Translations under genes and position numbers: made by a program
Notes under the pieces: generated by a model
Seen by the model: only the letters and a program-made list of their open reading frames with translations
Databases searched by the model: none
Told to the model about the DNA's origin: nothing
Source of the DNA: Helicobacter_D ganmani
GTDB lineage: Bacteria; Campylobacterota; Campylobacteria; Campylobacterales; Helicobacteraceae
Assembly: GCF_965138225.1 (NCBI RefSeq)
Contig: NZ_CBCSAX010000012.1
DNA: 63,657 nt
Strand: one strand, 5' to 3'
Part shown: piece by piece, positions 35,632 to 45,306 of the stretch
Numbering within the stretch: position 1 is the first letter of the stretch
Layout: each line of letters begins with the position of its first letter

Positions 35632-37677
35632 ATGAAAAAACAAAAGTATCCACTAACAAAAAAAATTATCCTAGCTTTTGCAGGTATCTTGATAATGCTT
35701 TTTGGTTTCACCGCTTTTATTTTTTCATCTTTTGGTAATGCATATGTTGGGAATCTTTTGCTTTTGAAGTTGGAATCTTACACGCATTTTAAATGGCAAG
35801 CAAGACACTTTAAAATCACCCCCTCTCATTTTTCTTTGGAGGCTGTGGCGCATAATGGGCAGTTAGAGTTATTTTTGGAGAGTGATTATTCCTTGTTTTT
35901 GCGGAATCTTAAAGGCAAGTTTTTGTTAAATTCTCACGGGTTTAGCACAAAAATTGCAGACAAAACCTTGCAATTTGCCGAGAATACTTGGGTAGAGGGT
36001 GAATTTAGCGGCGAATTTGCACATTATATTTTGCAAGCGCAAAGCAATCTTTTGGATTCGCAAAGTGATTTGAATGCTTATGGCTCTTATTTGGATTTTA
36101 AGAGTCTTAAACTGCACACAAAAAATGCAAGTTTAGCGACACTCTTTGTTTTGTTTGATGAAGCACCTTATGGAGATGGAATCTTAAACTTTGATTTGAA
36201 ATTAGAGCAAGCTCAAGAGGATTTGCAAGACACTTCTTACTCCCTTTGGCAAACTCTTTTAAATACAAAGTCCGAAGCGAATCTTTATAATGGAATCTTC
36301 AATGTGAGCCTAGAGGGTGGGGAGCTAGCAGCAGAGGAGTTTTTATCGCATTTTAATCTCACAATTCCACCGACATATTTTATGGGAGAATTACAAGGCG
36401 AGATACATCACAATACTTTCCAACATCATTTGAAAATTTATTCTAGCGTTGGGGATTTTGCGCTCAAGGGGGCGAGCAATCTAAGAACTTTAGCCACCAA
36501 TACAGAATTTCATTGTGGTTTTCAAAATCTTTCACCCCTTTCACCTTTTTTTGGGATTCCGCTTAATGGGGCTTTGGAGACAAAAGGAATCGCAAAGGGT
36601 GATATGAAAAATATGCTGATTAGCGGAACGATGCGTTTGGAAAACTCCCCTTTGGATTTTCGTTTGAATTTGCAAAATTTACAAGCTAATACCTTGAAAC
36701 TCACAAGTCAAAACTTGGAGGCAAGCGCGCTTTTTACGCTTTTTAATCAACCTTCTTTTTTGCGAGGAACGCTTAATCTTGATTTGGATTTACGCGATTT
36801 TGCAAGCGGAATCTCTGGCGTTGTCTTAATGCAAAGTCAAGATTTGTTTATCAATAGCCCACTTATAGAAATGCGCACGCACATCGGATTTCCTGCTATG
36901 ACATTTCAGCTAGATTCCAAGATAGAGCTAGCGCAAGGACAAGGAATCCTAAATTATGCGCTCCATTCCAATCTTGCAGATTTTCAAGGGCAAGGGGGCA
37001 AAATCTCTTTGCAGCCCTTTGCGTTTGAGATTCCACAAGAAATCACCTTAACGAAGCTTCAAAATTTCTCCTATCGGAATAAAAGCCTCTTTAAAGGCAT
37101 ACTGAATGCACAAGGATTAGCGACTAATGAGTCTTTGAACCTTAAAGGAGAGATAAAAGAAGACAGCAATGCAAAATCATCTAGTTTGCACGCGTTGAGT
37201 TTGAGTGTGAGCAAAACGGCTTCCAATCTTTATCTCAATCAGCTAAGTAGTGCGCAAATTTATACGATATTTCCAAAGATTCCTCATTATTTTGAAGGAG
37301 TGGCGAATCTCAATGTCAAAGAATATTTTGTGGAAAATATATGTCATTTTAACTTTGATATTACAAATGTAAGATTCCGCAATACTGCACTTTTGCGCTC
37401 TTTGAATCAAGCAATAGGGCAGAATCTAAGCCAAGTAGATTTTAATGGCTTCCTCTATCATCAGCTTACTATGGACAATCAACTACACAGTACGATTTCT
37501 CTCCAATCAAAAGCAGATTCCAAAAAATCAAAAGTGCAGAATATTCAAATCCAATCTTCCAAAATTGTTACGAATCTAAACAATTCTACTTTGGAGGGAA
37601 ATTTGCTTCTTAAGCACTCTAAAAGCACTGAAGAGCATAGATTGTTCGGAAATATTCATCAGCCAAAAATTTATTAA
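35632..37677 (+). CDS. Large AsmA-like periplasmic protein
   Basis: The 681-residue product starts MKKQKYPLTKKII, has one N-terminal membrane helix (about 12-37) and then a very long beta-rich periplasmic region with repeated strand patterns (FSLEAVAHNGQLELFLES, LKLTSQNLEASALF, FNGFLYHQLTMDNQ). This plan, and the Leu/Asn/Ser composition, resembles AsmA/YhdP/TamB-type proteins that bridge inner and outer membrane and move lipids. The match is by architecture rather than a decisive motif, so the function is inferred. An upstream TTG at 35614 is possible but ATG 35632 is simpler. Confidence 0.6.
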   Translation: MKKQKYPLTKKIILAFAGILIMLFGFTAFIFSSFGNAYVGNLLLLKLESYTHFKWQARHFKITPSHFSLEAVAHNGQLELFLESDYSLFLRNLKGKFLLNSHGFSTKIADKTLQFAENTWVEGEFSGEFAHYILQAQSNLLDSQSDLNAYGSYLDFKSLKLHTKNASLATLFVLFDEAPYGDGILNFDLKLEQAQEDLQDTSYSLWQTLLNTKSEANLYNGIFNVSLEGGELAAEEFLSHFNLTIPPTYFMGELQGEIHHNTFQHHLKIYSSVGDFALKGASNLRTLATNTEFHCGFQNLSPLSPFFGIPLNGALETKGIAKGDMKNMLISGTMRLENSPLDFRLNLQNLQANTLKLTSQNLEASALFTLFNQPSFLRGTLNLDLDLRDFASGISGVVLMQSQDLFINSPLIEMRTHIGFPAMTFQLDSKIELAQGQGILNYALHSNLADFQGQGGKISLQPFAFEIPQEITLTKLQNFSYRNKSLFKGILNAQGLATNESLNLKGEIKEDSNAKSSSLHALSLSVSKTASNLYLNQLSSAQIYTIFPKIPHYFEGVANLNVKEYFVENICHFNFDITNVRFRNTALLRSLNQAIGQNLSQVDFNGFLYHQLTMDNQLHSTISLQSKADSKKSKVQNIQIQSSKIVTNLNNSTLEGNLLLKHSKSTEEHRLFGNIHQPKIY

Positions 37678-37790
37678 GTAGAAATAAAGGCTAAAATTTA
37701 ATGTTTATTTAAGTAAATTTAAATGAGATTTTATTTTTATTCCGCTTAAATTTTGACTGAATTTTTAATTTTTTAAGGTGTTTATCAATA

Positions 37791-39026
37791 ATGGAAGATT
37801 TAAAACAAACCTATCCAGACGCACTTCCTTATCATAAAGGAGGCAAAATTGAAGTAGTTGCACGCACGCAATTAAATAATGAGCACGATTTATCTATCGC
37901 TTATTCTCCGGGTGTTGCTGTTCCTTGTAAAGAGATTCAGCGCGACCCACATACCGCGTATGAATACACTGCCAAAGGCAATCTTGTTGCTGTTATTTCC
38001 AATGGCACAGCCGTTCTGGGGCTTGGAAACATTGGGGCACTTGCAGGAAAACCTGTAATGGAGGGGAAATCAGCATTATTTAGGAAATTTGCCGATATTA
38101 GCGCGTTTGATATTGAAGTAGATGAGACAAATCCGGATAAGTTTATTGAGATTGTGCGCGCAATCGCGCCAACTTTTGGCGGAATCAACTTAGAAGATAT
38201 TAAAGCACCTGAATGTTTTTATATAGAATCACAACTCAAAGAGGTTCTTAATATTCCTATTATGCACGATGACCAGCACGGAACGGCAATCATTTCAACT
38301 GCGGGAATTATCAATGGATTAAAAATCACAAATAAAAAGGCAGAGGATTTAAAAATTGTCGTTTTTGGCGCAGGTGGTGCGGCGATTGCGTGTGCAAAAA
38401 TGGCACAGAATCTAGGAGCAAAAGAAATTATTATGTTTGATAGCAAAGGCGCAATCACAACTTTTAGAAAAGATTTGAATGGATTTAAAAAAGACTTTGC
38501 AATTTCTCGCCAAATCAACTCTTACAAGGAAGCTTTGGACGGCGCAGATGTTTTGCTTGGGCTCTCTCGTGGGGATATTTTGACTGCCAAAGATATTGAG
38601 GGAATGAATCCAAACCCTATGATTTTTGCGATGAGTAACCCAATTCCAGAGATTGACCCAAAGATTGTGTATGAGACAAGACCTGATGCGATAATTGCAA
38701 CAGGCAGAAGTGATTATCCTAATCAAATCAATAATGTATTGGGATTCCCTTATATTTTCAAAGGCGCATTAAAAGCGCGCTCAAGATGTATCAATGAGGA
38801 AATGAAGTTTGCTTGTGCGTATGCACTTGCCGCACTTGCAGAAAAGCCTATTCCTGATGATTTGAGGGCGGAGTTAGAGAAAATTCACGGGAGAAAGTTT
38901 GAGTTTGGTAAAGATTATATTATCCCTAGCCCTTTTGATACGCGCTTAAAAGACTTCGTTTCTAACGCGGTTGCACAAGCAGCGATTAATAGTGGGGTTG
39001 CACGCGTCAAAAGTTTGGAATCTTAA
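37791..39026 (+). CDS. Malic enzyme, NAD(P)-dependent (malate to pyruvate)
   Basis: Oxidative decarboxylation of malate to pyruvate and CO2. The 411-residue product has the short bacterial MaeB-type catalytic half: YSPGVAVPCKEI, NGTAVLGLGNIGALAGKPVMEGK, the metal-binding NLEDIKAPECF, HDDQHGTAI, and the nucleotide fold VVFGAGGAAIACAKM. The C-terminal phosphotransacetylase-like domain of long MaeB proteins is absent, which is common in this group. With ppc in the same window it can cycle carbon between C3 and C4 acids. Confidence 0.93.
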   Translation: MEDLKQTYPDALPYHKGGKIEVVARTQLNNEHDLSIAYSPGVAVPCKEIQRDPHTAYEYTAKGNLVAVISNGTAVLGLGNIGALAGKPVMEGKSALFRKFADISAFDIEVDETNPDKFIEIVRAIAPTFGGINLEDIKAPECFYIESQLKEVLNIPIMHDDQHGTAIISTAGIINGLKITNKKAEDLKIVVFGAGGAAIACAKMAQNLGAKEIIMFDSKGAITTFRKDLNGFKKDFAISRQINSYKEALDGADVLLGLSRGDILTAKDIEGMNPNPMIFAMSNPIPEIDPKIVYETRPDAIIATGRSDYPNQINNVLGFPYIFKGALKARSRCINEEMKFACAYALAALAEKPIPDDLRAELEKIHGRKFEFGKDYIIPSPFDTRLKDFVSNAVAQAAINSGVARVKSLES

Positions 39027-39061
39027 ATTTTAGTTTTAAGATAATTGTTAAAGAAATTTCA

Positions 39062-39274
39062 ATGGAAGAATTTGCTTACAAGTTGGTGATGTTTGGTTTT
39101 AGCGCACTTTGTGAGGATTTGGAAGAGGTGAAACGTCGCTTGAGTCTTTATCCTGCCGAGCGGTATGAACTTGAAAATGGCGACGAATGCTTTTTGATTG
39201 ATTTAAAAACGCGTGATTCTTATTCTATCGTGCTTGAGAATGAGAGATTTGTGATAAAAGGCTTAGAATCGTGA
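39062..39274 (+). CDS. Small conserved-looking protein of unknown function
   Basis: A 70-residue acidic protein (MEEFAYKLVMFGFSALCEDL...) starting 35 bases after the malic enzyme gene, without a signal peptide or membrane helix. The sequence alternates short helices and strands and looks like real coding sequence, with codon use like its neighbours. I recognise no family. Ribosome site is weak. Confidence 0.55.
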   Translation: MEEFAYKLVMFGFSALCEDLEEVKRRLSLYPAERYELENGDECFLIDLKTRDSYSIVLENERFVIKGLES

Positions 39275-39301
39275 GATAAGCGCATTGGACTGATTCCCGA
39301 A

Positions 39302-41059
39302 TTAAGGTTTCAGATAGTTTTCTTTAACTAGCAAATTTACAACTTCCTTAAAAAGCGGTACAGCCGTGCGTGTGGCAAAATATGCTTCTGTCTCATTGGG
39401 TTCAAACACGCTAATGCCAATGGTATATTCACTCCCTTTTTCATCGTTTGCAAAGCCAAAAAATGAACTATTGTATTTACGCACATATTTTCCACCCTGT
39501 GCGATATGCGCAGTGCCTGTTTTGCCACCAATTGTAATGCCTTTTACTTGCGCAGTTTTTCCTGTTCCCTCATTGACAACTTTAATAAGAGTATCTTTTA
39601 CTTCTTTGGCGGTTTTGTTGCTTAGGATTCTAATGGGGGTTTGATGCTTGAGCTTATAGCGGATAGATTTGGAATCTTGGATATATTCCACCAAATAAGG
39701 ATTATAAGAGATTCCATAATTCGTGATGATATTGTAGGCTTTAAGCATTTGAATAAAGGTTGTGCGCAATCCATAGCCGTAAGAAGCGGTGGCACGATAA
39801 ACTTCGCTTTGGAATCGCTTTATATCTGGAATTACACCCACGCGCTCGTAAGGCAAATCAATTCCACTTGGATTTCCGAATCCAAAAGCTTGCAAGGCGG
39901 CATTGTATTCTGGTGGGCTAAGTCTTTGGGCTATTTTTGCCATACCGATATTGCTAGAATAGAGCAAAACCTCTTCAGCTGTTGCAGATTTTAACCTATG
40001 GGTGTCTGTAATATAAAAATTATGCAATCTAAAGCGTCCATTTTCCAAATCAATGGTTTCATTGGGAGTAATAAGGTTTTTATCTAGTAAAATCGCATAA
40101 ATAATGGGTTTGATAATGCTTCCGGGTTCATAGGAATATTCAATCGCATTCGCATTGAGTTTAGAATAATCGTTTTTTGTGATGAGATTCGGATTAAAGC
40201 GCGCACTACTCGCAAGACTTAGGATTTTTCCGCTTTTGCTTTCTATAATGCCAATTAGAATCTCTTTTGCTCCAAGTTGCGCTGCATTTTCATCTGCAAG
40301 TCGTTCAATTTTTTTTTGCAACTTTAATGGAATAGAGGTAATAACATCGTAGCCGTCCATTCTTTCTTTGAAAGTGGAATGTTTGTTTAAAATTACATTA
40401 AAACCAATATCGCGTTGCCCAATCATCAGCAAATCACTCATCGGCTCTAGCTCATTATCAAAGCTTTTTTCAATACCTTTAACGCCTTGCACGCGTGTAA
40501 TATTCGTCTCATTTTGCTTGTTAATATAGCCTAGAATTGGCTCCATCGTGTCTTGATAGAGATAATCCCTAGATTCCCCGCTTTCTACTACGGATAAGCC
40601 ATATTTAAAAATATGTCCATTTTCGTCTTCATAGCTCTGAAAAACATCTAATTGATTCAGCTTTAAGTTCAGTTGTTTGAGATAACTTGCACTTTTGGAA
40701 TCAATGGCATACGAAAGTGTTACATTGCCTTTTTTCTCTAGTTTGGAGAGAATTTGATTCTTTGGTATCTTACTATAAATGCTAAAAAGATTGACGAATA
40801 GTTCTTTTTTTTGTGGATTAATGTTGTGAGTATTGACGACTGCTTTATAGACTTTTTTGCTAGAGGCAAGCAAGAATCCGTCACTACTATAAATATTTCC
40901 TCTAATTGCGCTTTCAATGCGTTTGGCTTGGAAGTTTGGAAGTTTGCGAGAGGCGAAATTTTGATAAAAGATTGTCCCTAAAAAAATGCAGAATCCCATT
41001 CCTATTGTAAGAAATAGAAGTAATATCTTGCCTGCCTTTTTAGATTGCGCGTCATTCAT
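39302..41059 (-). CDS. ftsI: Peptidoglycan transpeptidase FtsI (PBP3)
   Basis: Class B penicillin-binding protein that cross-links septal peptidoglycan. The 585-residue product has one N-terminal membrane helix (about 10-32) and a pedestal domain. The transpeptidase carries SxxK in YEPGSIIKP (Ser about 314), SxN in YSSNIGMAK and KTG in IGGKTGTAHIA. It is followed upstream by fliE-flgC-flgB in the same orientation, the arrangement I recall for H. pylori HP1556-HP1559. A PBP2 role is less likely because of this neighbourhood. Confidence 0.92.
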   Translation of the reverse strand: MNDAQSKKAGKILLLFLTIGMGFCIFLGTIFYQNFASRKLPNFQAKRIESAIRGNIYSSDGFLLASSKKVYKAVVNTHNINPQKKELFVNLFSIYSKIPKNQILSKLEKKGNVTLSYAIDSKSASYLKQLNLKLNQLDVFQSYEDENGHIFKYGLSVVESGESRDYLYQDTMEPILGYINKQNETNITRVQGVKGIEKSFDNELEPMSDLLMIGQRDIGFNVILNKHSTFKERMDGYDVITSIPLKLQKKIERLADENAAQLGAKEILIGIIESKSGKILSLASSARFNPNLITKNDYSKLNANAIEYSYEPGSIIKPIIYAILLDKNLITPNETIDLENGRFRLHNFYITDTHRLKSATAEEVLLYSSNIGMAKIAQRLSPPEYNAALQAFGFGNPSGIDLPYERVGVIPDIKRFQSEVYRATASYGYGLRTTFIQMLKAYNIITNYGISYNPYLVEYIQDSKSIRYKLKHQTPIRILSNKTAKEVKDTLIKVVNEGTGKTAQVKGITIGGKTGTAHIAQGGKYVRKYNSSFFGFANDEKGSEYTIGISVFEPNETEAYFATRTAVPLFKEVVNLLVKENYLKP

Positions 41060-41071
41060 TTTAGGCAGAGA

Positions 41072-41389
41072 TTAAATTTGTGTTCTAATAAGTTCTTTAT
41101 AGGCACTAATGGCTTTATTGCGCACCTCTAGCATTAATTTCATACTATTTTCGGCTTTTCCGATTGCAATAGCGGCTTGGTGGATGTCTTTGATTTGCCC
41201 TGTCGCCATATCTGCCATTACTTGCTCATTTGTTTTTTGGTAGGCATTGACTTCATCTACCGCTTCTTTTAGCATATTACCAAAGCTCTTAGAAGGAGGA
41301 TTTAAATCGTGGTTTGGTGCAAGATTTGGAACATCTTGGAGTTTAGAGTTTAATTTTTCTAAATCCACTCCGTATTTGTTAATTTCCAT
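41072..41389 (-). CDS. fliE: Flagellar hook-basal body protein FliE
   Basis: FliE joins the MS ring to the proximal rod. The 105-residue product has the conserved C-terminal half: SFGNMLKEAVDEVNAYQK, MATGQIKDIHQAAIAIGKAE and LMLEVRNKAISAYKELIRTQI-like end. ATG follows AAAGGATTATAA. Twelve bases precede ftsI. Confidence 0.95.
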   Translation of the reverse strand: MEINKYGVDLEKLNSKLQDVPNLAPNHDLNPPSKSFGNMLKEAVDEVNAYQKTNEQVMADMATGQIKDIHQAAIAIGKAENSMKLMLEVRNKAISAYKELIRTQI

Positions 41390-41399
41390 TTATAATCCT

Positions 41400-41900
41400 T
41401 TATGCTTGGAACATTGAAATTGCTGTGGTTGCCATATTTTTAGCACTTTGGAACACAGCAACATTTGCTTGATAAGCTTTAGTTGCCTCAATCAAGTCTG
41501 CCATTTCCACGACTGCATTAATGTTGGGATATGCAACATAACCTTCAGAGTTTGCATCTGGGTGATTAGGTTCATATTTCATTTTTGGCTGTGTGTCATC
41601 ACGAACAATTTTATCAACATAAACACTCATTAGCGTAGGTTTTGGCTTCCTTTGCTCATCAAATTCGTCCATTTCATCTAATGGATCTTCATATTTTAGC
41701 AAATTATTGCTGTTTTCATACTTTTGATTCAAAACTTTATCAAAATCAAAAGCTTTTAATATAAGATCTCTTCGTCTATAAGGTCCGCCCTCATCGGTGC
41801 GCGTGGTATTTGCATTGGCAATGTTGCTGGAAATTAAATTTACTCTTTGACGCTGTGCTGATAACCCATAACCGCTAATATCAAAACTAGATAAAAACAT
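41400..41900 (-). CDS. flgC: Flagellar rod protein FlgC
   Basis: Proximal rod component. The 166-residue product has the rod N-terminal motif SGYGLSAQRQRVNLISSNIANANTTR (quoted in parts: SSNIANANTT) and the C-terminal motif MADLIEATKAYQANVAVFQS. Length matches the Campylobacterota FlgC. ATG follows AAGGGGATTTAA. Confidence 0.96.
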   Translation of the reverse strand: MFLSSFDISGYGLSAQRQRVNLISSNIANANTTRTDEGGPYRRRDLILKAFDFDKVLNQKYENSNNLLKYEDPLDEMDEFDEQRKPKPTLMSVYVDKIVRDDTQPKMKYEPNHPDANSEGYVAYPNINAVVEMADLIEATKAYQANVAVFQSAKNMATTAISMFQA

Positions 41901-41910
41901 TTAAATCCCC

Positions 41911-42345
41911 TTATATATTTCTTGAAGATTCTATTGCATAGGTGAAGATTCCACCTTGTTTGCGCAATGCACCAATAATTGCTTGATACATAATATCATT
42001 TTTGCCCATTTCACTTGTTTCAATATCCAAATCCACACTATTGCCATCATTGCGAGAAAGATGTCCATCACGATAAAACATTGTGGGACGCTTTAGGCTC
42101 ATATCCTCAATAGGAAGCAAATGATTTTTGTTTGTAATGGCTACATCAAGTTCTAATTTGCGGTTGCGATTAAAAATCTCGTCTGCTTTTTGTGCCATCA
42201 TTTGTTCAAAATTCACATCTTTTGGGCGATACATTGGAGTAGAGACATTGGCAATATTGCTAGCAATCATATCCCTGCGCACAGCTCTATGGTCAAGAGC
42301 TTCTTGCGCAAGCGCACGCGCTGGGCTATAACTGAAAATACTCAT
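41911..42345 (-). CDS. flgB: Flagellar rod protein FlgB
   Basis: Proximal rod component, first gene of the flgB-flgC-fliE-ftsI cluster. The 144-residue product has RRDMIASNIANVSTPMYRPKD and the C-terminal KNDIMYQAIIGALRKQGG. ATG follows AAGGATTTGCT. A good sigma-54 promoter lies 36 bases upstream. Confidence 0.96.
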   Translation of the reverse strand: MSIFSYSPARALAQEALDHRAVRRDMIASNIANVSTPMYRPKDVNFEQMMAQKADEIFNRNRKLELDVAITNKNHLLPIEDMSLKRPTMFYRDGHLSRNDGNSVDLDIETSEMGKNDIMYQAIIGALRKQGGIFTYAIESSRNI

Positions 42346-42380
42346 AGCAAATCCTTGAATATTGAATTTGTTAAAGAGTA

Positions 42381-42397
42381 AGCAAGTTGTGTTCCAA
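42381..42397 (-). promoter_or_regulatory. Sigma-54 (RpoN) promoter of the flgB operon
   Basis: On the minus strand TTGGAACACAACTTGCT matches the -24/-12 consensus TGGCAC-N5-TTGC, with exactly ten bases between GG and GC. It is 36 bases before flgB, a rod gene of the RpoN class in Helicobacter. FlgR/FlgS would be the expected activators. Confidence 0.75.
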
Positions 42398-42441
42398 AAT
42401 AATGATGAGTGATTCTATATGTTAATGTTATTTACTAGGAA

Positions 42442-42478
42442 TCATTGCCAAGCAAACTTAAACTTACCCGGCAATGAG
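42442..42478. repeat. Intergenic hairpin related to the dispersed repeats
   Basis: CATTGCC ... GGCAATG forms a 7-bp stem in the gap between flgB and the alcohol dehydrogenase. The words resemble the CATTGC/GCAATC repeats elsewhere in the window. It could also end transcription of upstream genes. Confidence 0.4.
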
Positions 42479-42541
42479 GAATTGCGAAAATGTGGAATCC
42501 GCACAATGAAAATTTGGCGACAAGGAATTCCAACGACTTGT

Positions 42542-43633
42542 TTATTCTTTTAAACTTTTCATATCAATCACATAGCGGAATTTTGCCTTGCCACTCGTGA
42601 GATTCTCATACGCCTCATTGATTTGCTCCACAGAAATAACCTCTGTCTCGGGATAGATTTTGTGTTTGAGCGAAAAATTAAGCATTTCTTGTGTCTCTTT
42701 CATTCCGCCAATGAGTGAGCCATAGACTTTTTTACCCGCAGCAAATACAAGTCTCGTTAAATCAATACCAAGCTTCTCATCTGCAGGTGGTAAGCCTACA
42801 ATAGCCATTTCTCCGCCAAATTTCAACAACTCTGCATAGGCATTCACATCATACGCGGTTGGAATCGTAGAAATGATAAAATCAAATCGTTCGCTCACAC
42901 CCTTTGTATCAGTATAAAGTGCCTTTGCACCGAGCTCTAATGCCTCTTTTTCTTTATTTTTATTACGCGCAAACACGCTCACTTCCGCACCCATTTTGAT
43001 TGCGTATTTGAGTGCCATTACACCAAGCCCACCAAATCCAGCCACAGCGACTTTATCGCCCGCCTTGACATTGCTAAATTTAATCGGCGAATAGGTGGTG
43101 ATTCCCGCGCAAAGCAAGGGAGCAACTTTTTCTAACGGCGCATCTTGTGGGACATTGACTGCAAATTTTTCGCTCACTACAATATTATTTGAATACCCGC
43201 CATAAGTTGGCTCGTTATCGTGGAAGCAATCGTGACAATCATAAGTAAAGACGCATTTGCCATTTCCGCAAAACTGCTCTTGGCTTCTTTTGCACGCCTC
43301 ACACTCACCGCAAGAATTAACCATACAGCCTACCCCTGCGTAATCGCCAACTTTAAATTTGCTTACCTTGCTTCCTACTGCCACGACTTTACCCGCAATC
43401 TCGTGTCCGGGCACCATTGGAAAAATTCCCTTATGCCATTCCTCACGCGCGCTATGAATATCGCTATGGCAGATTCCAGCATATAGAATCTCAATCAAAA
43501 TGTCAGTTTCTCCCAAAGCGTGGCGCGAAAAACTAAAGGGCTTAAAAGTATCACTTTTATGTGCGACTGCATAGCCTTTGGCGGTGATTCTCTGTCCTGT
43601 GCTTGCTTGTGTCAAATTTTCTTTTAATAGCAT
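42542..43633 (-). CDS. Zinc-dependent alcohol dehydrogenase (cinnamyl-alcohol/YahK type)
   Basis: NADP-type medium-chain dehydrogenase interconverting aldehydes and alcohols. ATG 43633 is preferred (AAGGAGAGAAT upstream); a longer frame adds seven residues. The 363-residue product has the catalytic zinc motif AGICHSDIHSAREEWH and PGHEIAGKVVAVGSKV, structural zinc cysteines in NSCGECEACKRSQEQFCG, and the nucleotide motif VAGFGGLGVMALKYA. H. pylori has a homologue with activity on aromatic aldehydes. It stands alone; no partner is visible. Confidence 0.9.
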   Translation of the reverse strand: MLLKENLTQASTGQRITAKGYAVAHKSDTFKPFSFSRHALGETDILIEILYAGICHSDIHSAREEWHKGIFPMVPGHEIAGKVVAVGSKVSKFKVGDYAGVGCMVNSCGECEACKRSQEQFCGNGKCVFTYDCHDCFHDNEPTYGGYSNNIVVSEKFAVNVPQDAPLEKVAPLLCAGITTYSPIKFSNVKAGDKVAVAGFGGLGVMALKYAIKMGAEVSVFARNKNKEKEALELGAKALYTDTKGVSERFDFIISTIPTAYDVNAYAELLKFGGEMAIVGLPPADEKLGIDLTRLVFAAGKKVYGSLIGGMKETQEMLNFSLKHKIYPETEVISVEQINEAYENLTSGKAKFRYVIDMKSLKE

Positions 43634-43912
43634 TATTCTCTCCTTGTATTTCAAAGTTAAGTTGTAGATGAAATTCTAAAACTTAATATGGAATTATAAG
43701 ATATGAGACTTAGTGTCTGTCAAGAGTTGGTAAGGATTTTATGAAATTTTACTTCGCCTTTGCGGGGAATAAATACAATTAAGTAAAGCACACACAGAGA
43801 ATCGCCATAAGGATAAAAATCGTCGCACGCACAGGAAGCCGCAAGAGCAAGAAAAGAATCACAGAGAAAATCGCAAGTGCATAAGTAGAATCTTTGCGAT
43901 TCTGTAGGTTTT

Positions 43913-45103
43913 TTACAAATGTGCAATACAGGATTCTATGCGCAAAAATCCCTCGTCTATTTCTTCTCGTGTAATCGTAAGGCTTGGCAAGAATCGCGCG
44001 GTGTTTTTACCGCTTTTAAGCACCAAAACTCCTGCTTCAAAAGTAGCATTTAAGAATTTTGTCAAGGTTTCCAAATCTCTTACCCTAAGTCCGCGCATAA
44101 GCCCTAAGCCCACTTCTTGCGTAAAAATTTCTGCATAATGTTTTTGCAAATCTTGGAGTTTTTGTGTAAAGTATGTAATCGTTTTGTCTAGCTCCCCACT
44201 TTGCTTGTGTTCAAATAGAATCTCTAACACCTCCAATGCCGCACTTGTAGATAAAAAATTTCCACCAAAAGTGCTTCCGTGGTCGCTTGGTGCAAAAATA
44301 TCTTTAAGGCTTGTCATTACTACGCCAATAGGCACACCGCCTGCTAATCCTTTGGCGGTCGTAATCACATCAGGCGTGATTCCATAGACTTGTGAAGCAA
44401 AGAGTTCGCCGCTGCGATAAATGCCTGTTTGCACCTCATCTACCATTAAGAGCACATTTTTTTCTTTGAGAATCTTGGCGAGTTTTTGCACTTCTGCCTT
44501 GTCAAAAGGCGTGATTCCACCTTCGCCTTGCACGAGTTCTAAAAGTACGGCACAAGTTACATTGCTGATTTTATTTGGAACATCGTTTAAGTCTTTAGCA
44601 TACACAAATCCATCGGGAAAAGGTCCAAAATATTGGTGCATTTTGTTTTGCGCGGTTGCTTTTAAGGTGCTAATCGTGCGTCCGTGGAAAGAGGAATCTA
44701 AAGTGATGATTTGATACCTTTTCAATTCTCCATTTTCTTCACCAAATTTTCTCGCAATCTTCAGCGCACCCTCATTTGCTTCTGCACCAGAGTTTGCGAA
44801 AAATACGCGCATATCATAGCCGCTAAGCTCAACAATCTTTTTGGCAAGACGCGCTTGTGGCTCAATCAAGTAAAGATTGGAAGTGTGGATTAGGTTTTTT
44901 GCTTGTTTGTAGATTGCTTCTGCCAAACGCGCATTGCCGTGTCCTACGCTGCACACCGCGATTCCAGAACCAAAGTCAATGTATTCTTTACCTTTTGAAT
45001 CATAAAGTCTTGCCCCACTTCCTTTTACAAAATGCACATCATTGCGTGCATAAGTATGCAAGACAAAGTCTAAATCCATTTGTTTTAAATCTTGTTGTCC
45101 CAT
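43913..45103 (-). CDS. argD: Acetylornithine aminotransferase
   Basis: PLP enzyme of arginine synthesis (and often lysine, as succinyl-DAP aminotransferase). The 396-residue product has the family motifs VFFANSGAEANEGALKIAR, FHGRTISTLKAT, LMVDEVQTGIYRSG and the PLP lysine in TTAKGLAGGVPIG. ATG follows AAGGCTAACA. The downstream gap to 43634 carries no convincing gene; see rejected items. Confidence 0.94.
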   Translation of the reverse strand: MGQQDLKQMDLDFVLHTYARNDVHFVKGSGARLYDSKGKEYIDFGSGIAVCSVGHGNARLAEAIYKQAKNLIHTSNLYLIEPQARLAKKIVELSGYDMRVFFANSGAEANEGALKIARKFGEENGELKRYQIITLDSSFHGRTISTLKATAQNKMHQYFGPFPDGFVYAKDLNDVPNKISNVTCAVLLELVQGEGGITPFDKAEVQKLAKILKEKNVLLMVDEVQTGIYRSGELFASQVYGITPDVITTAKGLAGGVPIGVVMTSLKDIFAPSDHGSTFGGNFLSTSAALEVLEILFEHKQSGELDKTITYFTQKLQDLQKHYAEIFTQEVGLGLMRGLRVRDLETLTKFLNATFEAGVLVLKSGKNTARFLPSLTITREEIDEGFLRIESCIAHL

Positions 45104-45257
45104 TGTTAGCCTTAAATTTTGGAAATTTTGAGAATTTTAAAATAATAAAACTTAAAAAGTTTGCAAAGCAATCTACAATTCTTATTCTTTAGTGCAATGA
45201 ATTGTAAATCTTTTAAGAAATAAGTAAAATAAACACAAGTTAATTCTTAAAACGCGT

Positions 45258-45263
45258 TATAAT
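45258..45263 (+). promoter_or_regulatory. Probable -10 box for ppc
   Basis: TATAAT in CGTTATAATTCC, 44 bases before the ppc start, in the 200-base gap between divergent argD and ppc. Confidence 0.5.
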
Positions 45264-45306
45264 TCCATCGACTTTAAGTCGTAGCAAAATGCAAGAAGGA
45301 ATCCTA

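Noticed and set aside
43720..43926. A 68-codon minus-strand frame and a hydrophobic third-frame peptide after argD
   Set aside because: The first frame is Cys-rich and unlike any family. The other frame reads a plausible membrane helix (ALAIFSVILFLLLRLPV) but has no start codon. At most a remnant; not annotated.
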